Origin: Pseudoscleropodium purum
Taxonomy: Eukaryota > Streptophyta > Bryopsida > Hypnales > Brachytheciaceae
Direction: 5' to 3'
NCBI GenBank assembly: GCA_963969395.1
Contig: OZ017803.1
Location: 9,486,001 to 9,550,000 of the forward strand
DNA: 64,000 nucleotides
Shown here: positions 1 to 11,200 of the stretch, one piece after another
Layout of the letters: each line of letters begins with the position of its first letter
Numbering within the stretch: position 1 is the first letter of the stretch
The notes under the pieces: generated by a model
Databases searched by the model: none
What the model was told of the DNA's origin: nothing
What the model saw: only the letters and a program-made list of their open reading frames with translations
Translations under genes and position numbers: made by a program

Positions 1-218
1 ATGCTAACATTTGTTGGTTCACTTGCCAATAAATCCAGTGAAAAATAATCTATGTTCCAAATAATAAAAGTATGCTTAGGTGCTATTACTTTCAATTATG
101 GATGCACGTACCATGTGCAATTTCATTACACACTAGTATGCCTTGTGCTATTGCTACACCCAAAAATAAAAGCAAAAACTAATTTTCTAATTTTTTAGTT
201 TATAAATAAATTCAAAAT

Positions 219-310
219 TCAGCATCTTTCACATTGTGGTCCAAATGCCACAAAACAAAGTTTGTGCACCCCTCCTAGTATAGAGCTTTCCAACAATAGC
301 AAGAATGCAT
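219..310 (-). repeat. Short dispersed repeat, copy 1 of 3
   Basis: Read on the minus strand, this stretch runs from a GTTGGAAAGC-like core through GGAGGGGTGCACAAACTT to a TTTTGTGGCATTTGGACC-like end. The same order of words occurs at 1045-1123 (plus) and, more diverged, at about 48985-49065 (minus). No terminal structure was recognised. It is a dispersed repeat of unknown class and apparently old. Confidence 0.55.
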
Positions 311-1044
311 CCAGGGGAATTTCAAGTGTAAAGTGGATGGAATCACCTGGATTTATTCCAAAAAAATTTGAAGGTAGGTTGAAACTATCACAACATTTGG
401 ACGATTGCACATAAGTTTGGATAGATAGATGCTTCTTCTTCTTTTGCAATCTACACATTTTGGGATGTAGATAGTTTCTTCACGCTATCAAGATTGCAAG
501 TCACTCTGCTCGCCTTATGTTCAAGTCTGATTGTATATGCTTCGCATGTGTATTCTCTATTCGCTCTTGTCTCGAGAAAGTCTACTACCTTCAAGAATTG
601 AAAATGAAATCCTTTGGTAGTTGTTTAGGCTTGAATATGGCAACAATTTTTTGATAATGGATAAAGCAATCTATAATCATAACAAAATCACTATAATTTT
701 GAAATTTTGCAACACTTTTTGCTAACATAATTTTGGATGTTTAAAGCTTTCAATGTTTTTCAATAAATATAAATGTAAGTCAAAAGTATTGAAATTCTAA
801 AAGGTTTAATAGTGTTTCTACTAAGGCAGGTCAATAAGAAAATCAATGCAAATTCATTAGAGTATGCTCAATTTGTGATTTCAAATTTGGGTTCAGTGCT
901 CTCAAATTGCTCTAAAATGTTTCACATGGAGACAAGTCACAATGGACAATCAAGACTACATGAGGTATCCTTCTATTAAGATAGGTTGTTTGTTTGTGTG
1001 TTTTGTTTGTCACGTTGAGATCCCCAGACTCTACGACTCCTATT

Positions 1045-1123
1045 CGCATGTTTGGTATCGTTAGAAAGCCCTCAGCAAGGAGGGGTGCACAGTCTTGGTT
1101 TTGTGGTGTTTCAACCTAGGGCG
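1045..1123 (+). repeat. Short dispersed repeat, copy 2 of 3, abutting the gap
   Basis: The sequence contains GAAAGCCCTC, then GGAGGGGTGCACAG and TTTTGTGGTGTTTCAACC in the same order as the copy at 219-310. It runs directly into the run of Ns. A repetitive edge is a plausible reason the assembly broke here, and it means the DNA on the two sides of the gap need not be truly adjacent. Confidence 0.55.
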
Positions 1124-1323
1124 NNNNNNNNNNNNNNNNNNNNNNNNNNNNNNNNNNNNNNNNNNNNNNNNNNNNNNNNNNNNNNNNNNNNNNNNNNNNN
1201 NNNNNNNNNNNNNNNNNNNNNNNNNNNNNNNNNNNNNNNNNNNNNNNNNNNNNNNNNNNNNNNNNNNNNNNNNNNNNNNNNNNNNNNNNNNNNNNNNNNN
1301 NNNNNNNNNNNNNNNNNNNNNNN
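1124..1323. other. Assembly gap of 200 Ns
   Basis: Exactly 200 consecutive Ns lie between repeat DNA on the left and the middle of APS kinase exon 2 on the right. A round 200 suggests a placeholder length, so the real distance is unknown. The gap truncates the APS kinase gene. Confidence 0.97.
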
Positions 1324-2640
1324 GGCGCTGAAGCCCAGGTTGTTGTTCAAGCCGTGACGGACGTTGTCGCCGTCCAGCACGTAGCTGAGCTTGCCGAGCT
1401 TGAGAAGAGCGTGGTCCAGGGTACAGGCGAGAGTGGATTTGCCGGAGCTGCTCAGACCAGTGATCCAGATGACGCAGCCCTTTTGGTTGAGCATCTGCTG
1501 CCGGTCTTGGCGCTTTACCATGCAACCCTCCCAGGTTATGTTGGTGGACTTTCCAACGGTCGTCAAGGGCGGGAGGATCAACCCTAAAACGCACAAAACA
1601 CTTGCAAAGTGACTTCAAATTTCATGAAGTGAGGTGACAACTTCCTCAATGATCGTCAATTATTACAGTTCACAATGCTCACTGATTATTGCATTCAATT
1701 GGTTCAGTGTTGCTTGAATTGATGGGTTAATACACTCATAACATTGTTTTAGAAAGGACAACAAAAATAGTGTCACTGTCGTCAAAGGCCGCAGTATCAA
1801 CCCTAAAACGCACAAAACTTTTTCCAATTTTGTTCAAATTTCATGAAGTGAGCTGCCAACAACACAAAAGCCTTCCTCAAAGATCAATCATATATTACAG
1901 TTCTCAAACTGTTTCAATGGTCACTGATTATGGTTATCAATTGTTTCAGTTTTGCTTAAATTGATGAATGGGTTAATACATGCATGACATTGTTTTAACT
2001 TTTAGTTCCAGTTGGATTTTCTCTCCCTTTCAAATCAAAATTTGAAAGCACTCAAATGATACCCAAAAAGGACAACAAAATAGTGCCATTCCAGTATTGA
2101 AGCAACGATTTGAAGCATCCCTGCGACAGTTGGTAAGCAGTGGGGAGAGACTTCTGTGATGCCAGCATTGCCACAAATTTTAGGGAAGTGAAGATGACAG
2201 GGCTGTCTACCTGGAATATTGCCCGCGTTCGTCGTCGTCTCCACATCTGGAGTCCTGCCGTTACTACTCCCCGATAAAGATCCTTTGGTGGTGGCGTCGA
2301 GCACTCCATTACCAGAATCACAATCCCCACAACCCCCAGTCACTTGCTGCTCTCCCTGCTTCACTTCGCCCTGTCTCGCAGACGATCCCGCAGAGGCGAC
2401 ACAGCGCCGCAACACCCCCCGCTGCCTTGAGACAATCCTAAACGACCCTCCACCAAACCGACACGAACTCCCACGCCTACGCTTCCCCTGGAGAGCTTCC
2501 CCCGCCACGCTTCCACTGTCCATCGGGGAATGAAATGCTGCTCCTGGTGTTCCTAAAGCTACACCTACCGGCCTGTGCAAATCACCCCCAAAGACTGCCA
2601 CGCACCCGCGCTCCACCGCAGAACCACACAAACCCTGCAT
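1324..2640 (-). CDS. APK: Adenylyl-sulfate (APS) kinase, 5' part, truncated by the gap
   Basis: APS kinase phosphorylates adenylyl sulfate with ATP to give PAPS, the sulfate donor for sulfotransferases; plant isoforms are mainly plastidic. Two exons are readable on the minus strand: exon 1, 2640-2211 (143 codons plus one base, ATG at 2640-2638), and exon 2, 1583-1324 (running into the Ns). They join in phase across a GT-AG intron, forming a Gly codon. The 230 visible residues hold a Ser/Arg/Gly-rich N-terminal extension of transit-peptide character (about 1-90), a TTVGKSTNITW segment, the P-loop GLSSSGKST (186-194) and the substrate motif DGDNVRHGLN (214-223). Family members usually have Gly at the second Ser of the P-loop. 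Cys164 in WEGC matches the redox-sensitive Cys of plant APS kinases; Cys104 and Cys107 are possible partners (inference). Roughly the last 100-110 residues are missing. The P-loop and context make the family call firm. Confidence 0.92.
1558..2087. repeat. Tandem duplication inside APS kinase intron 1, including the exon 2 acceptor
   Basis: Two diverged copies lie head to tail: about 1558-1776 and 1779-2087. Shared landmarks are ATCAACCCTAAAACGCAC (at 1577 and 1798), TTCAAATTTCATGAAGTGAG, GGGTTAATAC and AGGACAACAAAA. On the minus strand the left copy holds the true 3' splice site and the first bases of exon 2. The right copy keeps a matching GTTTTAG acceptor followed by a mutated start of exon 2, which loses similarity after about 25 bases. 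The upstream copy is therefore a decoy exon edge within the intron. Confidence 0.8.
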
Positions 2641-3130
2641 CGTCCCCCAAACCCAAATCCAAATCCCAAAACTCGTGATCCCCCTCTTTCGAAGCCCTGC
2701 AACACACTCAAACCCTTAAATTGCTGCCTCTAAACCGACGAGAACGAGGCTTCACTTCACATCGACAGAAGCTCTGTTGGAGGCTCTGCTTGAGGAGCCT
2801 TTCGTTCCTCAGAAACCAAACCAGTGCTCCAAAGAACACCCTCTCGTCGAGCACCTGCTTGTTGTTACAACAAAGTTCCAATCTTTAGTATCCCTCCGCC
2901 TCAGCATCACTCATTCCCCCTTTCTTTTAGTGAGGGCTGCCACATCGGGGTATGGGCCGGCGGCATGCTCACGCCGCATTCGGCCTTTTTCCTCCCCATT
3001 AAGCTTATTGTGATTATGAAGGTCAAAAAGGTCCACACAGCCGTTGGCGAGAGGGAGAATATTCGGAGTGGAAATCGTTGAGCACCTCCAGCAGTACGGG
3101 GAAACATCACCGAGGAGGGGAAATACATGA
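2641..3130 (-). promoter_or_regulatory. GC-rich region upstream of APS kinase, putative 5' UTR and promoter
   Basis: Base composition rises sharply from about 2200 to 3130 relative to the AT-rich surroundings, which suits the 5' UTR and proximal promoter of the minus-strand APS kinase gene. No clear TATA box or other named element could be picked out, and no conserved protein is readable on either strand. The transcription start is unknown. Confidence 0.45.
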
Positions 3131-3335
3131 GGTGGGTACCCTTAAAACCGCCACTTTTGTGCTACTGTACCTGGTTACTCTTATCAGACTGGTCAAATTG
3201 GCATGTTTCAGCCTTGTCGACAAATGAAAGGAGATTCCAAGGCACCAAAGAACACGGCATTTGGATACTATATGCAAAAGTTACGAAGGGTCAAAGTTTT
3301 TTTGGTAGATGTTCTAACCTTGTGAGGACACTGTC
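3130..3335 (+). repeat. Dispersed repeat B, copy 1
   Basis: This stretch shares a run of landmarks with 50780-50985 on the plus strand and 51835-52005 on the minus strand. They are a GGTCAAATT-like word, GGAGATTCCA/GAGGTTCCAA variants, CACCAAAGAA, CATTTGGATAC, a GCAAAAGTTACGAA-like word and CAAAGTTTTTTT. No open reading frame of note and no terminal repeats were seen. It starts at the edge of the GC-rich APS kinase upstream region. Confidence 0.6.
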
Positions 3336-3739
3336 TTCTATGAGCAAGGTAAGGTAGTGTGATCATAAAGTATCCCTTTAAGGACTGATCAGCTTTTTCG
3401 GGTGGTTTTCAGATGCTTAAAAGTATTTTCTCTTATTTTTCACTTGAAGAGAAACTAATGTGGAATCTAACACAAGTGGTTTGATATTTTTGGGAGTATT
3501 TACAAATTATTTATGAATTTCCAAAGAATTTTGCCATAGACACTTATTCTTTATCATAAGCCTTGCAAACCCTATACATGTGCAATGTGAAAAATGATAT
3601 GGGAATGTCCAAAACCAAGCACTGTGGCATGCAAAAAATAATACACAAGGTTCCTAAATGTGATCATTACTAAACTTAAATGGACCTAACATTCTTTTAG
3701 GATTTGTAAGAAGACAATTGGATAATCAATTTTCATTTA

Positions 3740-4670
3740 GAAAAATTAACCCCTAAAGGCTCATTTGGTCCCCTTAGGGGACAAATTAGATTTTGGGCAA
3801 GTTCTTGTGACCTCAAATTTTAGTGAAGTTTTTTTAAACTTTTCCAAAATATAGGAAAATTGCTTAGCTTTGTGGGAATATAATTTTTATTTCAATTGGT
3901 GCCTAGTAGCAAAATTTATACCACCAAAAGCCTAGAACTAAACTTGGAGGGCAATATAGAAAAATCACAAAAAATCAAAATAAATTCTTAATTTTTTTCC
4001 ATAAAATGTTATATTTTTGTCTACATGTAAATCTTTGAATCGTTCTATTTGGACTAATAATGAGAAAGTTAAGGACAATCTTGTTTTTTGGGCAATTTAA
4101 GCATCTTTTTTAGAAAATAACTTTTAGGATTCATTTCTAAATGTAATTTTCACAAATTTTTTTGAGAGTGTTGTGTTTTCTTGCTAAGACAATCTCACCA
4201 TTGGAATTATTGTCTTTCAATTCCATCTTAGAGCTAATAACAATTTAGTTGTCTTTTCAATCTTGGACCTATTTCTACTTAACAATTTTTTAAAGAAAAA
4301 AAATCAAATGTGTGTTTTTTTAATTTTTTTTTTTAGAATTTCAACTGAATCCTTCAACATAAATTTTTTTTGAATTCAAAGTCTATAGTGCAAAAGAATT
4401 CCACAAATGACGATCAAAGTCATCTGAAATTGCAAGCCTGTGTTAAAAAAAAACTTTCTTTTTCAACTTTGAATGCTAATATCTTCCAATCTATACGATC
4501 AAAATTCATGAAATTTTTACCACATGAGCTAAGACAAGTGAAGTACAAGATCTTATATTTAGATTCTAAAAAATGTTCTTTTTTGTTATCTTGGATGAAC
4601 CCAACAAAAATGGCAGTTTTGAGTGGTTTTTGACAGAAAAATGGCCTAAGGACTTTAGGGGTTAAGTAGA
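3740..4670 (+). repeat. Dispersed repeat family R1, copy 1
   Basis: An AT-rich repeat of roughly 0.9 kb. Its order of landmarks recurs elsewhere: TTTGAATCGTTCTATTTGGA, a CTCACCATTGGAAT word, TTTCAATTCCAT, AACAATTTTTTAAAGA, then an ATGGCAGTTTTGAGTGG end followed by ATGGCCTAAGGACTTTAG. Related copies are at 6950-7870 (plus), 13370-13520 (minus, 3' end only), 13540-14149 with 15493-15830 (plus, split by a transposon), 31390-32300 (plus) and 32600-33110 (minus). No coding capacity or termini could be defined, so the class is unknown. Confidence 0.65.
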
Positions 4671-6596
4671 CACACCCTTGCTTTTATTCCATTCATTTTT
4701 AAAGTACAAATCAACACCTAACAAATCTTATTATTCTCTCACATTATAGACAGATCATTTTAGAACCACTTATCATCCATTTCACAACTTTTTGTAGGGA
4801 TTGTTTGAAGAAGAGGGTTACAATAAGAGCCCTCTACTATAGCCACCAAAATTCTTTGATTATTGAATTTGTAGGTGCATTCCCTTTTTCTACAATTAAT
4901 AATGAAATCATCTACCATACCACTTGGGTCTATAGCATCTTTACAAGGTTGAACTATTTCTTCAAGCATACATACATATTGAATTTGGAGATGTATACAT
5001 CTAGTGATGATGGTGGTTTTAGGCAAGGTGTGATTTGGGGTATATCCACCTTATAAGGACAATGTTTCATGAGAAAAAATTATTGTTGTTTGTCCCATAG
5101 TACAACTTTCTATTTTACCTTTCAACAAACCACAAGGCTTCTAGTGGTCAAAAGCAAAAAGAGTCTTCATTTTTACTAATCCAATGAAATATTAGTAGAA
5201 GAAAAAAAGAGTTTGGCTAGAATTATTGTCTCCGGCACATTTGCAATTTTATTGTACTAAATAGAATATTTTAGTAGGATCAAGCATTTAGTGCACATTT
5301 GTCATCCAAAAAACACTAGGTTTGTTTTCTTTGGTTTATTCATGACAATGCTCTTAGAGCATTGCCACTTTTTATTGCAAAAATTCATTCATGAATGTTG
5401 TGTATGAGTTTGATGGTTTCTTTATAAAAAAAAGATGCTAGAGGTTTGTTTGGCTTATCACCCATTCAAAAGTTTACTATGGCCTCACACATATTAGCTT
5501 ATAAGGTCACTGTTTACTACACTACACTAACTACTATCACATTGGTGCTTCCACTAAAATAGAGTCTATGAAATGTTTTTGCATGCATTATTATTTGGAT
5601 CGCCTTCAAGTCTATCTATTTGAGGCAATCCACTAGGGAGCACATATATTGATAGTTGGAGATTAATGGCATTTGAAGATTCCTTAATATATTCAATTCC
5701 ATTTATTGTATATATTATATGTGGAAGAATTGACTAGTCATTGGCATATGTGGTGGGGGCAACTTCAAGATAAAGATGGGAACCCAAACATTAGAAGAGT
5801 TTTGGGAGGGTCCAAAGCCTGTTTTGGGCCTGTTCCCCCGCAAATGTTCCCCACAACAAGGAGAATGGCTCGATGTCAGTATTCTTTTTTCATAAAAAAA
5901 ATAAAAATAAAAATTTCATCTCCAAATGCAAAAAAAAAAAAAATTATTTTAATTTTAATTTTTGGTCAATGACGTGGCAGGGTCTCGGCTATGTCAGACC
6001 ACTGCGCCGAACCTATTTCCTACGTTCGTAGGCTGTGATAACTTGCAAGCATCCAGAGGCTCCAAAAATCTTCTAATGATTATATTAGAGAAATTGCAAA
6101 CCAATATTTTGTGTGTTTAGTATGTATTCTTTGGAATGGCTAGATATACTAATGACATTAATATATTGGACCGATTGTACTTATTTATTATGTTCTTATG
6201 CTCTTCAATTATTTTTCAATCCTTTCATCTTAGAAATTCTTTATGAAATCATTTTTTTTAACTTTTGTGTTTTCTTTTGTCTTAATAATTAATTTTTTAT
6301 TTGATGACTTTCTTATATCTCTAATACTCCTATTCATCTAATGTTTTGGGCTTTTTCTTCAAATCCTACTTCAATTCATTTTATATTGGGGTTTTTTTGG
6401 GGTTTTTTTTCTTCTCCCTCTCATCACACCTTTTCTCTAATATTCCTCTTATTTCTTTTAAATCCCTTATGTCATTGACTTTTCTTTTTTTTCTTATCAC
6501 TTTTTTTTTCTATTTCTCTTAGATTGACTTGTTTCTTTACTAGTTCTATTCCAACTTGTCATCTTTTTTTCTCAAATCTTCTTTCTAATTCTCTTA
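4671..6596. other. Intergenic DNA, no gene seen
   Basis: AT-rich DNA. At 4965-5055 a stretch matches the 3' part of repeat B at 50985-51090 (CATACATAT, GAATTTGG, TTTGGGGT, ATCCACCTT in order). At 5346-5364 lies a perfect 19-bp palindrome centred on TTA. The stretch 6190-6590 is strongly pyrimidine-rich on the plus strand. Around 5740-6060 base composition is a little higher, but no recognisable protein is encoded. Confidence 0.5.
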
Positions 6597-6943
6597 GGGC
6601 AATCCCACGGTTGGAGCACCAAGCAAGGGTGCCAAGTGAAGAATTAGTGTGGCTGTGGAGGGGCCCGAGCTTGAAAGCTCTGACGCTACCCCACTATGGA
6701 AGCACCATTTAGATGCACCACCAATGACTTTGCAAAAGGTCAAAAAAATGGCCCACCACTTCTTAAATAAAAGTGTGGCACCGTGGCCCTTTATTCTTCA
6801 TGTCACCATTGATATAGTATGTTCTATAAGTTAGACTCACATAGCGCGCCACGCTCAAGCCATAGCATTTGACAGTGTCACCTTCAAAATTTGGCATTGC
6901 CAGTTGTTTCTTTGTCTTTAGCATGCTTGTCGTGGGGTTGCTC
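6597..6943. mobile_element. MITE with TTA target-site duplication (PIF/Harbinger-like)
   Basis: The terminal inverted repeats are GGGCAATCCCACGG at the left and, read inward from the right end, GAGCAACCCCACGA. TTA lies immediately outside both ends (6594-6596 and 6944-6946). A 347-bp non-coding element with short GC-richer inverted ends and a 3-bp TTA/TAA duplication is the signature of Tourist-type MITEs mobilised by PIF/Harbinger transposases. The interior has no transposase. The TIRs match at 11 of 14 positions, so the copy is not recent. Confidence 0.65.
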
Positions 6944-6949
6944 TTAACA

Positions 6950-7870
6950 CCTAAAATCTCCAAAGTCTCTTTGGGGGACTCTTGAAGGTTGGATAGGTTC
7001 CTATGATCTCAATGTTTGGCAATAACTCTCAAAACTTCTTTTCAAGATAGGAAAATTGATTAACTTTTGGAAAATACAGTTTCTATTTCTATCAATGCCC
7101 AAGAGTAAAAGACATGCCACAATAAGCCTAAAACAAGCAAGGATAGGCAACAAAAAAAACACTTGAAATAATCTATTTTAAATTTATTTCTTATATATTA
7201 TATTTTTGTCTATGCTAGGAAAGATTTAATTCATTCGATTTGGATAAGTAATTTGAATGTTATGAAGCTTCTTGCTTTGTAGGCAATCTTAGCAAATTCT
7301 TGAGAAAATAATGTATTTTCCAATTTCTTTTTAGACTCAATTTCAACAATTAAAAAGAAATTGCACATGGTTTAGTTTGTTTTCTAGATTAACCTCACCA
7401 TTGGAATGAGTGCATATGTTTCAATTCCATTTTAGAGCTATCAACAATTTAGTTTTTCTTTGTATCTTATATCTATTCAACTTAACAATTTTTTAAAGAC
7501 AAAATTACAAGAAGTTTTTTGAAGTTTTTTCCCAAACATTCAACTCAATTTTTTACTATTAAATTTTTTTTAATTTTCAACATGTAGTACAAAAAGTCGA
7601 AGTTAAGAGGATTCAAAGCCTTATAATTAAGTCAAATTAAAAACTAAGAAACTCATTTTTGTTACTTAAAATGTTGTATCTTGTGATTGATATTGTCAAA
7701 GTTTTTGAGGTTTCTTTCAAAAATTTCGTACTAGTCTAATGCAAGATCCTATAGTTGAATATGCAAAAGAAATAAATGTTTAAATTTTTTGTTGTTTGCA
7801 TTGAAAATGGCAATTTTGAATGGTTTCTAACCAAAAAAATGGCCTTGATACTTTAGGTGGTCAAATTACT
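6950..7870 (+). repeat. Dispersed repeat family R1, copy 2
   Basis: The same sequence of landmarks as 3740-4670, including a CTCACCATTGGAATGAG word, TTTCAATTCCATTTTAGAGC, AACAATTTTTTAAAGAC, CTAATGCAAGATCCTATAG and the terminal ATGGCAATTTTGAATGG followed by AAAATGGCCTTGATAC. Its left edge almost abuts the MITE at 6597-6943. It is non-coding. Confidence 0.65.
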
Positions 7871-8290
7871 TTCTTTTTTGATATTTTTTCCTAATCTTTT
7901 TTCTTTTTTCTTTATTTCTTTTACATTACCTTCTTTCTTTATAGTTTCTTTTTCTCTTATCACTTTTTTTTTTTTTTCAATCTTATTTGTGTATCCTTTA
8001 AATTGGCTTCTTTCTTTGTACGTATATTTTTCTCTACGTATAATTTTTCTCCCTATATTTTTCTCTAATATTCTTTGTATTTCTTTCAAATTGCCCTCTT
8101 TCTATACATTTTTTTCTTATCACTTTGTTTTCCTCTAATCTTCTTTCAATGTGTCTTATACGGTAAATTCTTTTTATTTTTTCCCTCTTATTACTTACCA
8201 AGCATACAATTAATGTATCTTGTAATTATTTTTTTATTTTCTTAATATAGTTTTGTCTATTTTTTCCCTTGTCATTTATAATTTGCATTG
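7860..8290 (+). repeat. Pyrimidine-rich low-complexity tract
   Basis: Almost uninterrupted runs of T with scattered C (TTTCTTTT-type words) fill about 430 bp. Open frames here read as Phe/Ser/Leu strings on one strand and Lys/Arg/Glu strings on the other, as expected from simple sequence rather than from genes. Confidence 0.7.
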
Positions 8291-11200
8291 TCCATTGTTG
8301 AATCATTCTATGTTTTTATTGTGAATTACTTACTATACAATTCATTGGCCTATTTCAAATCCCCACTCATAGTCAAATTGCATAGCAATGAGGGGGGCAA
8401 TTGTGAGCCCCGTAGTTGTCACTTAGGCTTCGGAAATTTCTTTTTTTTGGCTTTAGCTCATTTCTTTTGGCCTTTTTGGGTTCGAAAGGCCTGAAAAGCA
8501 TATTAACATCATAATTGGTAGAGGTTCCTATGATTGTAGTATATTAATTCCCGGAAGTGCCCTAAGCACTTCTATTTACCATTCCTAGTGTTTAAATAGG
8601 TGTTTAGTATGTCAATTAGGAGTTTGAGATAGATTTGAGCCCTAGGAGACACAATTACAAAAGACCCTTATTTTAAATTATTGCCAAATTTACCCAAATC
8701 CATTGATTCTCTAAGATGCGTGTCAAAGTTTGGAGGAAGGTGTTTCTAGCATAAAAACATGCCAGGAGCTCAACAGCGAAGTCGATTCATGAAGATTCCC
8801 TTATATGGGAATGATTCTTTCCCGACGGAATTAAATCAAGAGGTAAAGAATTTAGACCTCTCCACATTTGATGCAAGTAAACATGTGAACTTGAGGTTAG
8901 CATTTGAAAGCTTCCTAGAGGTTGCCCAAAAAGTTTCGTAATTTTTTGGATTATAGAAGATGACTCCCTAGGAAGTCAACTATGTTTATTGGTAATTGAA
9001 AATTCATAGAAATTATCCAGGTAGCGGAAAAATCCCACTAAAAATTAGAATAATGTGTTTTAACTTAAATAAGCACCCAACCAAATGTCAAGACATTTCA
9101 ACACCGATAAGTGCAAGAATTGGCGTCGGAACCGAATTTTAATGGTTTTCAAGAACATTCGACGGGTTGACCGATGTACTAGGCACATATGGTGTCCAAA
9201 TGAAGTAAAATAGTATTTTTTTTTCTTACTATCTTGGACCTTCCAAACAACTTAAGCTAGTCAAAATCTTGAGAAAAGGCAAACTCCAATAGTTGGATTT
9301 TCTACCTTTTCACTAGTTTGCAATTCATTGACTTTTGCTTGCAAAATAATTTGGAAAGTAGAAGGTACAAGGACCTTTCCATCAATTTGGACCTTTTGAA
9401 GACAATGGCACAATTGGTTTGGCGTTTGGAGCATTTCTCTAAAAGTTAGAGCAACCACAACAATAGTGTAGAATTTTGATTAAAGTTAATTTGGATTTAC
9501 ATAGGAGTCGGTGTAGGTAATTGGAGAAGGGTTAGGGGCCTTAGAAAAGTATAAAAGACCCTCATCTCCTCTCTCTTTGCACCCCTTTTCTATTTCGTAT
9601 TTGGCCATATGTGACCATGTTGTTGGAATTTTTGGCATTTGCCAAAAACCTCTTATTTTTTCTTGCATTTTGAACTTTTGCTTGTGTTTTCTATAGATTC
9701 TTGTGTATTTTTTGCTTACTTCAAAGGACATTGAGGTCCCTTTGGGTATTGCTAACCTTTGATCATGCTTTCGAGTGATTTAGTTCATCGAATTATCAAT
9801 TATTGTGACAAGTCTACTAACCAATTCTACTTAGGGGTTCTTTGGAGAGGGATTTCACAACCTCGTTGTTGCAAATTTCCCCCTTGAAGTCTTCTGGTTG
9901 AATTCGTGGTCCTTCGTGAGTCATCGAGTCATTTGGGAGGTGGTGTTTGTTGCAATCCTCCAAAGTCCCGCAAATTGTGTTCTTAATTATTCTTTGTTTC
10001 CTACTAATCAGAAACTAGAAATTTCCAGCTAATCCCTTCGTGTTTTGTCCAAAGAAAGTGGTGTCAAATCATTATACGGCGAAGCTATTGTCCTAGGACA
10101 AATTTCCACACTCATCATCGTTGTTTTGGTGTCCAAGTTGAATTCGAAAAGCCCGTACGGTGAAGCTATCGCTAAAATCCCCCTTTGTACTATTAATTTC
10201 ATTGTAAGCTTTTGGGCCTAAACTCCCAAACGGTTGAACTTTGGCTTTGATTAGATTTTTGTATTTAGTTTGTTTGGAAAGGTTCCCCATACAGAGACCC
10301 AAGGATTGGCGAGCAACGGCCAGTAGGGAATTTAGTTGGGAAAAATTCCCAAAAGAATTCAAGTTCAGACGAGCCAGTTGCCGGTGATCAACCCCAGCAG
10401 CCAACTACCAATGCTGATTGGCAACTAGCGTAGCTTGACAGTACAATTGCTTGCAGTTACCGGGCCATCAAGTCATCCAAACTAGATCCACATACATACA
10501 TCAATTGTAAATTACCCAATTCAAGGATGATGCCCACAAGGCCCCTTTTTTTTCATTTTTTCATTTTTCTTAAACATCAAGCTTAGTCTTTGGATGTTCA
10601 AACTTGGGAAAAAATACCATTTGAAAGGGAGGACCCCAGTTCATCAAAATCAAGCCAAGGAGGAGAAGAGCTAGCTTACCAAAATCAAGCCAAGGGAGTC
10701 TAGAGCTAATCAATGATCTAACAATACTTGATTGATGATTTAAATTGGTTTATGATTAGCAAGCTTGCATTAATCACACTCCATTCCCAACTCATTTCCA
10801 TTGAGAAGGAATTCCCATGTTTAGAGGTGACATTCTCAAACAATAATGCATCACACAAATTGGGGTTGCAAACAAGAAGTTAAGTTGGAGAATATTTAAC
10901 ATGTGGACTTTTCTTACAAGACAAATAGAGAAAAATGAAAAGAAGAATAGTTGACTTTGTAAGATGCCAAGTATTAGTTATTAGTTGGAAGAAGTTAGGG
11001 GAGTTGTCTTAGTGCCTTGTTTGATTTCCAAAACTAAATTAGCAAAGCATTTAGCATTAGGTTTGATAGGATTTCATTCCCGGAAAGAGTATCTACAAAA
11101 GAAAAGAAGAGAATTAAAAGAAATGGAAAGAAAGAAGGAAGGTTTTATTGAAGGACAAGCCGGGACGTTCCAACAACTAGTAGGAGTCTACAACAACTCA

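Larger units (their letters stand above)
1..1123. other. AT-rich intergenic DNA left of the assembly gap
   Basis: No exon-like coding stretch is visible. The segment holds two copies of one short dispersed repeat (219-310 on the minus strand, 1045-1123 on the plus strand), listed separately. If the APS kinase gene on the minus strand continues past the gap, its later exons should lie in the Ns or further left, but I see no APS kinase sequence here. They may therefore be inside the gap, beyond the window edge, or misplaced in the assembly. Confidence 0.6.

Noticed and set aside
1052..1618. Open frames spanning the run of Ns on both strands
   Set aside because: They are open only because Ns cannot produce stops. 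Only the minus-strand frame right of the gap is meaningful, as APS kinase exon 2.
2035..2210. Continuation of the APS kinase exon 1 frame to 2035
   Set aside because: The open frame runs on past 2211, but a GT donor at 2210 joins in phase to the exon 2 acceptor and restores the family sequence; the extra 58 codons have no family resemblance.
7853..8138. Frames rich in Phe/Ser (plus) and Lys/Glu (minus)
   Set aside because: Produced by a pyrimidine-rich low-complexity tract; no protein character beyond that.
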